Positions 28,257 to 37,396 of a stretch of DNA of 64,000 nt are shown here, piece after piece. The DNA comes from Moesziomyces globuligerus (lineage: Eukaryota > Basidiomycota > Ustilaginomycetes > Ustilaginales > Ustilaginaceae). A program made the position numbers and the translations under genes. The stretch spans positions 372,001-436,000 of the forward strand of contig JARVLF010000006.1 in NCBI GenBank assembly GCA_030849465.1, given 5' to 3'. How positions within the stretch are numbered: the stretch's first letter is position 1; every line of letters starts with the position of its first letter. A model generated the notes under the pieces. The model saw only the letters and a program-made list of their open reading frames with translations. It ran no database searches and was not told the DNA's origin.

Positions 28257-29792
28257 ATGCTGAAGCTACTCATCCAGGCGTTACCGCTTGCTTCGGCTTT
28301 GTTCGCCCCCGCCTCGGGCGCTGCCATCGCCAAGCGCGGCAGCGGCGTCGACCCAGCCGACTTCCGCTACAAGGGTCTGGTCGCCATCGGCCAGTTCTCG
28401 GCGAGCCAGCGCGACAAGAACGGCGAGACGATCGGCGGCATCGGCTCGGCAGGTGGGCTGGTGCCCGGAAAGTTCTCGCGCAGCGGCAACACCTACTCGG
28501 GCCAGCTCTACCTCCAGCCCGACCGCGGCTACAATGTCGAGACGACGATCGACTACGTCGCACGCCACCACACGTTTGACTTCCAGTTCTCCGAGTACAC
28601 GGGCTCGTCCAACCTCGCCTTTAGCCAGGCGAGCAAGCTCTTCAACATCACCTACCGCGACACGCTGCTCTACCACGAGGCCAACGGCAAGAACACCACG
28701 GGCCTCGATCCCACGGCCACCAGGACCGGTGGGCTGAGCGGATCCAGCTCGAACGATGGTCCGCTCGCAGCTGCCAACACGCCGCGCTCGTCGCTCGCGC
28801 TCTCGTTCGACACCGAGGGCTTCTCGGCCAACCCGGACGGCACCTTCTGGGTCTCGGAAGAATACACTCCGGGAATCTACAAGCTCGCTGCGGATGGCAC
28901 CGTCATCGCCTACATCACGCCGCCCGAGGCCGTGCTGCCGCGCATCAGCGGCAAGTACAACTTCACTTCCAAGGCTACGCCAGACTCGGGCCGCAGCCCA
29001 AACGCAGGCTTCGAGGGTATGGCCGTCTCGTGGGATGGCAACCAGCTCTTTGGCGTGCTGCAGTCGGCTCTGGTGCAGGATGGCGGCGACGGTGCTCCGT
29101 ACGTGCGCATCTTTGAGTGGGACATCTCGTCGCTCTCGGGCGTGACGGCGCCCCAGTCCGGCGCCAACCCTGGCGATGGAGCGCCGCTCATCGCCGAATA
29201 CGCGTTCAAGGTGCCGGTGTCCAAGAAGGGCAAGGCGCGAAACGTCAACGACCTCATCTACCTCGGGCATAAGACCGTCGGCATCGTCGTGCGCGACGGC
29301 AACGGCTTTGGCAGCGACGACAGCGGCGTCAACTACAAGCACATTGACATCCTCGACCTCTCCACCGCCACCAACCTCGCCGGCTCCAAGTACGACGCGG
29401 CCACAGGCGCCATCGCTCCAGGAGGCAACCTCGCCAGCGGTATCGACCTCGCCGCCTACTCGAGCCTCGTCGACTACACCACCGACTTGCCCAAGTTCGG
29501 CATGCACGCTTCGGGCGACCCCGTCGACCCTACGCTCATCGCCGCCAAGATCGAAAGCGCGATCCTCTTGCCGACGTTGCCCGCCTCGGCCAACGACAAG
29601 AACTTCAACCCGGACGAGTACTATCTGCTCTCGATCAGCGACAACGACTTCCAGACCAAGAATGGCTTCATGCGCGCCACGGGCGCCTACTCGGCCGCCT
29701 ACCCGCAGGACGTCCCTACTCAGCTCTTCGTCTTCAAGGTCAAGCTCCCCGGCGTCAACAGGAGCGACATGCTTGCCCGTCTCGGCCTCTGA
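28257..29792 (+). CDS. Secreted phytase-like/esterase-like protein
   Basis: A 511-residue single exon. A signal peptide (about 1-22, ending A-S-G-A-A) is followed by a Kex2-like K-R site at about 25-26. The rest is one beta-propeller-like domain of the 'esterase-like activity of phytase' family. Landmarks are G-G-I-G-S-A near 60, F-D-T-E-G-F-S near 183, W-V-S-E-E-Y near 197 and G-F-E-G-M-A near 250, the usual positions for metal/substrate loops. Family members are secreted and fungal; enzymatic activity on phytate is poorly established, so the function is inferred. The next gene downstream, same strand, is a secreted PhoD phosphatase, suggesting extracellular phosphate release as a shared role. 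Confidence 0.82.
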   Translation: MLKLLIQALPLASALFAPASGAAIAKRGSGVDPADFRYKGLVAIGQFSASQRDKNGETIGGIGSAGGLVPGKFSRSGNTYSGQLYLQPDRGYNVETTIDYVARHHTFDFQFSEYTGSSNLAFSQASKLFNITYRDTLLYHEANGKNTTGLDPTATRTGGLSGSSSNDGPLAAANTPRSSLALSFDTEGFSANPDGTFWVSEEYTPGIYKLAADGTVIAYITPPEAVLPRISGKYNFTSKATPDSGRSPNAGFEGMAVSWDGNQLFGVLQSALVQDGGDGAPYVRIFEWDISSLSGVTAPQSGANPGDGAPLIAEYAFKVPVSKKGKARNVNDLIYLGHKTVGIVVRDGNGFGSDDSGVNYKHIDILDLSTATNLAGSKYDAATGAIAPGGNLASGIDLAAYSSLVDYTTDLPKFGMHASGDPVDPTLIAAKIESAILLPTLPASANDKNFNPDEYYLLSISDNDFQTKNGFMRATGAYSAAYPQDVPTQLFVFKVKLPGVNRSDMLARLGL

Positions 29793-30990
29793 ACCCGAGC
29801 CCCCGCCTCACCACCCCATGGCTTGACCCCAATCCTTCCCTGATCCGTTGCAATCGATACGAGTACCGAAAACATCCGCCCGGACCACGTTGTGGTGCAG
29901 GCTTGCCGGTCGGAGGAGCATGATCCGCAAGAACCGCGTGGATTGAGTCGCCCACGGGAGCGTGAGAAGGTCGCGGACCCTAGCGATCTGCGGAGTGGGA
30001 GCACGTTCCTAGTCCATTTTGTGCTTCTCATTCATTCACATGGCAAGCTGGCGAGCTGGCAAGCGGGCTCTGTCTCCCAAGGGCGGCGATGGCGTGAGCG
30101 GCCATCACGGCGGAGCGAAGAGGGGTATGGAAGTGCGCCACCATCAGACGCACGACTGAGCAGGATCACAGAATGGCTGCACGCAGGCCTGTCCACGTTC
30201 TCGCTTCGCTTAGACGGCGGATGCGATTTTCGTTTGGCCATCGCTCTCTGCTTGCCTCCGGCGAATTGCTCCGGGATCCAAAAAAAGGAAAGGAAAATCA
30301 TGCCCGTGAGAAGGAAGAAAGAAAGGGCTCCACACCTGCGGTTTGCGCCCTTCCGTAGGCCTAGTCTGCTTCCGCTCATGCAGTCGAATGCAGTCGATGC
30401 CTGTCCGTCTGTGCGCGAATCAGAAGCTCCGCATTTTGCATTGCTGCACATCCTGACGCCCGTCGTGCCCGTCGTGCCCTCGAACGCCAAGCCCTCCCGC
30501 CAAGCGCCGTGCATCGAAGCCAGTCGAGCAAGGCACGTTCGCGCGCAATGGTGCAACCGAGCATCACATCGGACCGGTCGGCACTTCATCGGCAGCATCC
30601 GTGCACCACCTCTTCGGCCACCTTCGCACCGAAGCGCACAGCGAGATCAGGTGGATAGCCGGCTCCTCGTCCAAAAAAGTTGCATCCGAGAGTTTGCTCG
30701 CGGCTCGCTAACCAGCTTCTTGTCTGAGAAGCGCTGCAAGCGAGCTCAACGTGGTCTAACCCTGGATGGCACGCTCTCTCTCTCTGAGTGCAGGCTGATG
30801 GCCGGTCCATCTCTGCGGGATGAAACCGCTTCGGGCAACTCACCAGCCTCGTGCCACACAGAGCTCCAGCCCGCAAAGACATCTTCTTGGACACGGACCA
30901 TCCCGCATCGGTCCTCGCGCTGCACTATATAGCCACCTCAGAGCGCCTCCACGCTTCTGACAAGCCACCACACCGCTACAAGCTGAAGCT
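29793..30990. other. Intergenic, promoter region of PhoD
   Basis: 1.2 kb. CACGTT hexamers occur near 29886, 30003 and 30535, and a TATA box at 30926-30932. CACGTT is one of the forms bound by Pho4-type factors in yeast, but such hexamers are common in GC-rich DNA. Short ORFs are judged spurious. Confidence 0.4.
30926..30932 (+). promoter_or_regulatory. TATA box of the PhoD gene
   Basis: TATATAG, 59 nt before the start codon at 30991. Confidence 0.5.
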
Positions 30991-32958
30991 ATGAAGAACA
31001 TCGTCGCTCCCTTTGCGGCGCTCGCCGCCGCGCTCAGCGTGTCCGTCTCGGCGCTCGCCCCGCTCGAGCGCAACCTCGCCTACCGCTCGCCCTCGCTCTC
31101 GCTCAGCAACGGCGATGGCCTGAGCCACGATGTGGAGCACATCGGTGCGCAGATCCGCAAGCGTGCCTACGACGACTACGTCGCCTCCAAGGTCGAGGGC
31201 AAGGCTCGTCGCAACAATGGCAAGCCCAAGACCGAGGCCGACTTCCTCGTGCAGAAGTACGACGGCAACTACGGTTCCGACGGCCGCGACGCCTACAAGG
31301 GCAAGGTCTCCTTCCCCTACGGTGTCGCTGCCGGTGATCCGTACCCGGACTCGGCCATCCTCTGGACCCACCCGGTGCCCGAGGACGCCAACACCAACCT
31401 CCCCGTCTGTCTGCGCTACCAGACCTCGCGCAGCAAGTCTGACTGGTCCAAGGCCAACCTCGTCGACGACAGCTACGCCTGGACCACCAGCGAGGTCGAC
31501 TACTCGTTCAAGGTCGAGACCACCGGCCTCAAGCCCAAGACCCAGTACTACTACCGCTTCTTCTCCTGCCACGACAACTCGCTCGTCTCGCCCGTCGGCA
31601 GCTTCAAGTCGATCCCGGATTACAACGACGACGAGGTCGACTCGCTCAAGCTCGCCGTCTTCTCCTGCTCCAACCTCCCCTTTGGCTACTTCAACGCCTA
31701 CCGTGCGGCTGCTGCCCGCAAGAACGCCGACTACTTTGTCCACGTCGGCGACTACATCTACGAGGCTCGTGGTGACGGCCAGAAGGTCGCGGGCGAAAAC
31801 ACCTACGGCGATGGTAGGTCGCTCAACCGTGTCCCCGAACCTGATCACGAGATCGTGACGCTCGAGGACTACCGCCTGCGCTACGGCTCGTACCGCAAGG
31901 ACAAGGACCTCCAGGCCCTCCACGGCGAAGTCGCCTTCTTCGGCGTCTGGGACGACCACGAGGTGGCCGACAACTCGTACAACCACGGCACCGCCGACGG
32001 CAACAACACCGACACGGGTGCCGTGCGCGGCGTGCGCTTCACCGAGCGCAAGCTCGCCGCGGTCAAGGCGTACTACGAGTGGATGCCGATCCGTCAGGTC
32101 GACACCACCGACTCGCTCCGCATCTGGCGCAGCTTCCGCTACGGCAAGCTCGCCGACCTCTACCTGCTGGACACGAGGAACTTTGACCGCGACATCACCG
32201 ACGTCTACTGGAACACGAACGCCATCGCCGCCATCAGCAACGACACGGACCGCTCGCTCATGGGCGGCAAGCAGGAGCAGTGGCTCTACTCGAACCTCAT
32301 CAACTCGGAGCACCGCGGCGCCACGTGGAAGATCGTCGCGCAGCAGATCATCATGAACTGGCAGAACTACGGCCAGCCCAAGTTCATGTACAACTACGAC
32401 GCCTGGCAGGGCTACCGCGCCAACCGCCGTCGCTTCTTCGACACGCTCGTCGACAACAAGATCGACAACACGGTCATCCTCGCCGGCGACTCGCACGCCA
32501 ACTGGGTCTACGACACCGTGCCCGAGGACCGCCTCAACACCACCGCCTACGACCCCACCACGGGCGAAGGCTCCATCGCCGTCGAGTTCGCCGGTACCGC
32601 CGTCTCGTCGCCTTCGTCGTACGGCGCCAACCTCACCCAGGACAAGTACCTGCAGAACGCGCAGAAGCTCGTCTCGATCAACAGGAACCTCCAGTGGGCC
32701 GAGGGCGCAACGCGCGGCTACTTTGAGATCGAGTTCAACAAGCACGAGGTCAACGCCCAGTTCTACGGATACTCGAACAACACCGACCCCAACGCCACCG
32801 AGCAGCTCATCGCCCAGTTCAACGTCAAGAAGGGCGCCAACAAGCTCACCCGCCCCATCAACTACGGCATCACGCCCAGCTCCGGTAGCCTCCAGGCACA
32901 GGCCGTCGACTACTCCAAGCAGTCCTGGAACGGCACCGCCTTTGTCGTACAGAACTAA
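30991..32958 (+). CDS. Secreted PhoD-type alkaline phosphatase
   Basis: A 655-residue single exon. Signal peptide about 1-22 (hydrophobic Ala/Leu core, A-L-A cleavage). The N-terminal PhoD domain begins with G-V-A-A-G-D-P-Y-P-D-S (about 110). The metallophosphatase core has H-V-G-D-Y-I-Y-E (about 250), W-D-D-H-E-V-A-D-N (about 320) and L-A-G-D-S-H-A-N-W (about 500), which supply the iron/calcium ligands. PhoD enzymes release phosphate from mono- and diesters outside the cell. Codon use is strongly biased to C-ending codons, suggesting high expression. Convergent with the PhzF-like gene, 79 bp apart. Confidence 0.9.
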   Translation: MKNIVAPFAALAAALSVSVSALAPLERNLAYRSPSLSLSNGDGLSHDVEHIGAQIRKRAYDDYVASKVEGKARRNNGKPKTEADFLVQKYDGNYGSDGRDAYKGKVSFPYGVAAGDPYPDSAILWTHPVPEDANTNLPVCLRYQTSRSKSDWSKANLVDDSYAWTTSEVDYSFKVETTGLKPKTQYYYRFFSCHDNSLVSPVGSFKSIPDYNDDEVDSLKLAVFSCSNLPFGYFNAYRAAAARKNADYFVHVGDYIYEARGDGQKVAGENTYGDGRSLNRVPEPDHEIVTLEDYRLRYGSYRKDKDLQALHGEVAFFGVWDDHEVADNSYNHGTADGNNTDTGAVRGVRFTERKLAAVKAYYEWMPIRQVDTTDSLRIWRSFRYGKLADLYLLDTRNFDRDITDVYWNTNAIAAISNDTDRSLMGGKQEQWLYSNLINSEHRGATWKIVAQQIIMNWQNYGQPKFMYNYDAWQGYRANRRRFFDTLVDNKIDNTVILAGDSHANWVYDTVPEDRLNTTAYDPTTGEGSIAVEFAGTAVSSPSSYGANLTQDKYLQNAQKLVSINRNLQWAEGATRGYFEIEFNKHEVNAQFYGYSNNTDPNATEQLIAQFNVKKGANKLTRPINYGITPSSGSLQAQAVDYSKQSWNGTAFVVQN

Positions 32959-33037
32959 GAGTTGCGATCCTTAGAGATGCTGGAATCAATACTGTACATG
33001 TTTTGAATTTCGTTTCTGAGTGGCGAGGTAGGAACGA

Positions 33038-33976
33038 TCAGATGTGAACGACGCCGTCGATGCAGACAACGCACGAGCCGCCGACCCAGATCTCGGCCTT
33101 GTCTGGGTTCGTCGACCGGTCGACCTTGACGCTGATTCTGCCCTTGCGACCCAGAGCCGTACCTTGGGAGTTGACGTACTCCTGCGCCGGGCTATCGCCC
33201 GTACTTTCCAGCCACTTTGCAAAGCCGGCATTGATCGAGCCTGTCACGGGATCTTCGCCGATATCGGCAAAGACAAAGGCCCTGACCTCGTGAGCGATCT
33301 TCTCACCTTGCGCGTTGACACCGTTCGGGTAAGGGCCGATGAAGCCGAAAAAGAGGTCGCGGATGGAGGCGGTATCGCAACCCGGCGCGTTGACGTCGAT
33401 ATCGAGCACGTGCTGTGCCGAGGGCAGCTTGATGCCGATCCAGCGCGGGCCGTTGTTGATGTGCCATGCGTCGAGGATGGTGTTCGGGTCGATGCAGAGC
33501 GCCTTGGTGATGCGTGCCACCGTGTCTGCATCAACATTTTCGTGGTGGACAAAGTCGGGCGCCAGGAAGCGCACCTCGCTGCCATCAGCCGAGACGCGCA
33601 GCGGCACCAGACCGATCGCGCACTCCTGCACGAGCCTCCCCTGGCGCTCTTCGAGGAGTGCCGATGAGCGCGAGGGGCCGAGGTGGCGGAGGAACGAGTG
33701 GCAGCTCCCCAACGTCGGGTGCCCTGCAAACGGCAGCTCCTCGAAGGGCGTGAAGATTTTGAGCCGGTAGTCGGCTGTCACGCCCGCAGAGACGGGCAGC
33801 AGGAAGGTCGTCTCGGACAGATTGGTCCAGCGTGCAAAGCGCTGCATCTGCTCTTGCGACGGGACGTGCTGAGCAGCATCGAGACAATTGACCACTGCGA
33901 CAGGATTGCCAAAGTAGGCAGTGTCCGTGAATGCGTCCACCTGGTGAAAGGGATATGCTTCTGGCTTCGTCGACAT
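33038..33976 (-). CDS. PhzF-like isomerase-family protein
   Basis: 312 residues from the ATG at 33976. An earlier in-frame ATG-like start would add 38 polar residues and was rejected because the family begins with the F-H-Q-V-D-A-F strand found here at residues 8-14. The motif F-G-N-P-V-A-V-V follows, then the catalytic-Glu loop L-S-E-T-T-F (about 52) and F-A-G-H-P-T-L-G (about 83). The C-terminal half has F-A-D-I-G-E-D-P-V-T-G-S (about 250), a second family signature. The fold is that of diaminopimelate epimerase. Bacterial PhzF isomerises a phenazine precursor; the substrate of eukaryotic relatives is mostly unknown. Confidence 0.88.
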   Translation of the reverse strand: MSTKPEAYPFHQVDAFTDTAYFGNPVAVVNCLDAAQHVPSQEQMQRFARWTNLSETTFLLPVSAGVTADYRLKIFTPFEELPFAGHPTLGSCHSFLRHLGPSRSSALLEERQGRLVQECAIGLVPLRVSADGSEVRFLAPDFVHHENVDADTVARITKALCIDPNTILDAWHINNGPRWIGIKLPSAQHVLDIDVNAPGCDTASIRDLFFGFIGPYPNGVNAQGEKIAHEVRAFVFADIGEDPVTGSINAGFAKWLESTGDSPAQEYVNSQGTALGRKGRISVKVDRSTNPDKAEIWVGGSCVVCIDGVVHI

Positions 33977-34706
33977 GTCCAAGGTGCTTTGTGCTTGAAC
34001 GAAGGATGGTGCAAGATGCTGAGTGGTGGTCGTGAGGACCGTTGCCGAGTGCTGCCGAGTGGAGGAGGGTGACGTTTGGTCTCGAGTCACGATGTACAGC
34101 CGGGAGCGGAATCAGGTTGCCGTCGACAGGGTCCAGCTAGTGGCTTCGGCTATATCGCTTTTGGCGAGCGGCAATTTCATCGCGCAGTCATGTTAGAGCG
34201 CCACTAGAAGGCCTTTCTGTCAGAGGGAATGACTGCGCAGCTCATTGTTGCTCGACGCCCGCCATTGTTCAGGAGCAAAGCACTCTCCGACGTTTGCCAC
34301 GCACGTCTGATGCCTCCCCCAACACATTGCTGCGGCTGTGATTGGGTGCGTCTGTGGCCCAACATCGCTCACTGTCGAGAGTTTCTCGTGGTTTGACCAG
34401 AGCCTCCTATTGAAGCGGAGCCGCGAGGTGGAAGGTTGAGAATTCTGTGAAAAGAGGATGAAGAGCCCGAACCGCTTCTCACGGTGGCAACCCTTGGCCG
34501 GAAGCCGTTGGAGGCTCGGGCTGCAGCGCAGGCCCAACGCGTGCAGGGGAACCCGGTTCGGCAGCAGCTTGCTTCCGAGTTGACTTTTTTTGGATTCCAG
34601 ATGCACGGCCCTTCTCGTGCTGCTGCATGCACGGCAGGTATAATAGCCGTGATGAATCTTCGGAGGCCACTCCCAATGCCCCCATCGCTGTTCGGCCTCG
34701 CCCACC
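33977..34706. other. Intergenic, divergent promoter region PhzF / epoxide hydrolase
   Basis: 730 bp. A TATAATA element at 34639-34645 precedes the epoxide hydrolase. A CTATAT stretch near 34150 might serve the PhzF gene. Nothing else recognised. Confidence 0.45.
34639..34645 (+). promoter_or_regulatory. TATA-like box of the epoxide hydrolase
   Basis: TATAATA, 62 nt before the start codon at 34707. Confidence 0.45.
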
Positions 34707-36053
34707 ATGTCGTTCGAGATCCCGTCCATCACGCCGCCCAAGCCGTTTCAGGTCGTGTACACCGACGATGAGGTCGCCGACCTGCGCAACCGGCTGCGCA
34801 ACACACGCCTCCCGGCGGCACCCTACCTGCCCGAGGACGAGCGCAAGCCGATGAAGCTCGTCTACAAGCCCGACCTACCGCTGGTCAAGCAGCTCGTGGC
34901 CAAGTGGGCCGGCTTTGACTTTGACGCGTTTGTCAAGCGCCAGAACAGCTTCCCGCACTTCACCACCTCGGTCGACTGGTGCACCCAGCTCCACTTTGTC
35001 CACAAGCGCTCGCCGCGCCCGGACGCCATCCCCATCATGCTCATCCACGGATGGCCAGGCAGCTGGTTCGAGTTTGCCCACGTCATCGACGACCTGGCCG
35101 ATCCGCAGGACAAGGACGCGCCCGCCTTCCACGTCGTCGTCCCCTCGCTGCCCGGCTTCATGTACTCCACTCCCCCGCCCAACAAGAAGGTGGGCAACGT
35201 GCGCGGCTACACGCGCATCCTCGATGCGCTCATGCGCGGTCTTGGCTACGACAAGTACGCCTCGCAGGGTGGCGACTGGGGTAGCCCGCATGCGCGCGCC
35301 CTTGGCGCCCTCCACTCGCATAGCGACGGCACCGGCTGCCGCGCCGTCCACCTCAACTTCTGCCCCGTCGCCGCCAAGGGCCTCAGCAAGTTCATGCTCA
35401 ACTCGCTCCCCGTCAAGGTCACCCTGGGTGTCGCCAAGCTCATCTATGGCCAGGAGTATCTGGTCATGGCGGCCAAAGGCATGTACTTTGAGCAGAACCG
35501 TGCATACTACGACGTCCAGCGCACCCGTCCAGCACAGCTCCTCTACGGCCTCGTCGACTCCCCCGTCGGCCTCCTCGGCTGGCTCGGCAACATCTACGAC
35601 ACGCTGAGCGAGAAGCGACCGGATCATCCGCGCCTCAACATGGACGCCTGCCTCCAAGTCGCCACGCTCTTCTGGTTCACCTCGTCCATCGGCACCTCGT
35701 TCATCCCCTACACCAACAACATCTTCCTCCCCGAGATCCACGGCCACGCAGACTACAGGCTCCCCGTCCCGCTCGGCTACTCGGACTTCCCGGACGAGCT
35801 CGTCAACACGCCCAAGTTCGTCGTCGACGCCACCACCACCTCGGGCAAGACGCGCTGGATCGCAAAGTCGCCCGTCGGCGGCCACTTTGCCGCACACGAG
35901 GAACCCGCCGTCTTTGTCAGCCACCTGCGCAACGCCTTTGCGCGCGGCGGAAAGTGGACCGGCCACGAAGAGGAGGGGATCAAGTCGGCCACCATCGCCG
36001 GCGGTCTTTGGGACGAGGTCCGCGATCAGGAAGCCCGCGCCTCCAAGATCTAA
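34707..36053 (+). CDS. Epoxide hydrolase, microsomal type (EHN + alpha/beta hydrolase)
   Basis: A 448-residue single exon. The N-terminal EHN domain (about 10-115) has L-R-N-R-L and a W-C-T-Q-L-H-F motif. The alpha/beta-hydrolase core follows: oxyanion motif H-G-W-P-G-S-W (about 113-119), nucleophile Asp in G-G-D-W-G-S (about 191) and the late His in G-G-H-F-A-A-H (about 391). Such enzymes open epoxides to diols through an ester intermediate on the Asp. Fungal members detoxify xenobiotics or degrade terpene and juvenile-hormone-like epoxides. No membrane anchor is visible at the N-terminus, so it is probably soluble. Convergent with the MetX-like gene. Confidence 0.9.
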   Translation: MSFEIPSITPPKPFQVVYTDDEVADLRNRLRNTRLPAAPYLPEDERKPMKLVYKPDLPLVKQLVAKWAGFDFDAFVKRQNSFPHFTTSVDWCTQLHFVHKRSPRPDAIPIMLIHGWPGSWFEFAHVIDDLADPQDKDAPAFHVVVPSLPGFMYSTPPPNKKVGNVRGYTRILDALMRGLGYDKYASQGGDWGSPHARALGALHSHSDGTGCRAVHLNFCPVAAKGLSKFMLNSLPVKVTLGVAKLIYGQEYLVMAAKGMYFEQNRAYYDVQRTRPAQLLYGLVDSPVGLLGWLGNIYDTLSEKRPDHPRLNMDACLQVATLFWFTSSIGTSFIPYTNNIFLPEIHGHADYRLPVPLGYSDFPDELVNTPKFVVDATTTSGKTRWIAKSPVGGHFAAHEEPAVFVSHLRNAFARGGKWTGHEEEGIKSATIAGGLWDEVRDQEARASKI

Positions 36054-36151
36054 TCCACCACGGCTCACTGCCTGCGAGAAACGTCATTCATTGGGCTCTA
36101 GGAGTTCTTAGTCGTGCTGTCGACGGGCGGACGGGCGTGAGGAGTATGAGC

Positions 36152-37396
36152 TTAGGAGAGGATGCCGTGTTTGATGAAGAAGTCGTGGATCTTGTCGTCG
36201 AGCCACTTGACGTCGTCCTTCGAGTCGCCCGGTCCTCCGGCCCAGTGACCCCAGATGGAGGGAATCACCTCGAGCGTAGCGGTGTCGCCCATGATGCGGG
36301 CCTCCTCCTCCGAGTCCTCTGGCGGGAAGTACAAGTCGGTCTTTCCCGGGACAATGAGTGTCGGGCACTGGATCGCTTTGAGTGCCCTGTGGAATGCAGC
36401 ATCGTCGTCACTAGTGACCGCGCCACCATCGCCGCGCGTGCCGAGCCGGCCGCCCTTGCTCTGAGGCACGTCGCGCTTGCTCTGTCCCGCATACCTCGGC
36501 TGAGCACCCACATCACCGTGCTGCCAGGTGTAGATCATGTAGAGCAGATTGTTGGCGTCCTTGGACGTCGCCCACGCATGCCAGAAGTTGGTGAGCACGT
36601 TTGAGGCACCGTCGAGGCCAAAGTGTTTCTTGAACATGTCTTCGCGGTAGAATGCTTGCGAGAAGCCCCAACCAGCATAGATCGTTCCGAACGCCTTGAG
36701 CGCTTCGACGGGCGGATCGCTGGCATCGTACTTGCCGTTTTGGAATTTGGCATCCAGCTGGAGCGTCTGCTTGAGCGATTCGAGGAAGACCCAGTTGTGG
36801 ATCGCGGTGCGCGCTGACCCGCAGAACGGCACAGCGGCTCGCACCTGGTCCGGGAACTGCGTAGCCCACTGGAACGTCTGTCCTGCACCCATCGACCAAC
36901 CGATCACCACCACTTTACCCTGAACGCCAAGGCGGTCGTAGACGAGCTTGTGCTGCGCACGCACGTTGTCGTAGAAAGTGGCCCGCGGCAGCGCAGCTCC
37001 GAGAGGATGGTTCGAGGGGGAACTCGATTCGCCATTGCCGAAGAGCGCGGGCACGATGATGAAGAAGCGCGCCGGATCGAGCGAGCGCGTTCGGGGCTCA
37101 GCACCGGGCTGGGCGATGAGCCACTCGTTGCCCTCGGTGATCGTGCTCGAGTACCAGGTCGGAAAGACGATGGCCGGCTTGCTCGCATCGCCGTACGTGC
37201 GGTAGGCGATGTGGGCGTTCGGAATCACCTCGCCCGACAGCAGCTCAAAGTCGCCCAAGCTGAACAGCTTGACGTTGGCGTCCTTTGGTGTGTATCCGGC
37301 TTTGGACGACATGCTGAGAGGATGGCCGCAGAAATTGTGTTCGAGGACTTGGAGGCGCGAGTTGGCAAGGCTTGAAGTCGTGACGGACCTTTGCAT
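36152..37396 (-). CDS. MetX-like alpha/beta hydrolase (homoserine acetyltransferase-like)
   Basis: Up to 414 residues. Two ATGs are in frame: 37396, and 37312 which gives 386 residues starting M-S-S-K-A-G-Y. The 28-residue extension is basic/hydroxylated with one Glu and could be a mitochondrial presequence. The catalytic Ser is in G-W-S-M-G-A-G-Q (about 190 from the upstream Met), the Asp in V-P-G-K-T-D-L-Y and the His in I-W-G-H-W-A-G-G-P-G-D near the end. The group is homologous to homoserine O-acetyltransferase but lacks its exact motifs, so an acyltransferase or esterase of unknown substrate is the safer call. The true start is undecided. Confidence 0.8.
   Translation of the reverse strand: MQRSVTTSSLANSRLQVLEHNFCGHPLSMSSKAGYTPKDANVKLFSLGDFELLSGEVIPNAHIAYRTYGDASKPAIVFPTWYSSTITEGNEWLIAQPGAEPRTRSLDPARFFIIVPALFGNGESSSPSNHPLGAALPRATFYDNVRAQHKLVYDRLGVQGKVVVIGWSMGAGQTFQWATQFPDQVRAAVPFCGSARTAIHNWVFLESLKQTLQLDAKFQNGKYDASDPPVEALKAFGTIYAGWGFSQAFYREDMFKKHFGLDGASNVLTNFWHAWATSKDANNLLYMIYTWQHGDVGAQPRYAGQSKRDVPQSKGGRLGTRGDGGAVTSDDDAAFHRALKAIQCPTLIVPGKTDLYFPPEDSEEEARIMGDTATLEVIPSIWGHWAGGPGDSKDDVKWLDDKIHDFFIKHGILS

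Noticed and set aside
30535..30541. Pho4-type site (CACGTT)
   Set aside because: Kept only as a weak hint under the PhoD region; the hexamer is too common in GC-rich DNA to call a site.
30976..32745. 589-codon ORF antisense to the PhoD gene
   Set aside because: Arises from the strong C-ending codon bias of PhoD; composition is Val/Asp/Gly-rich noise.
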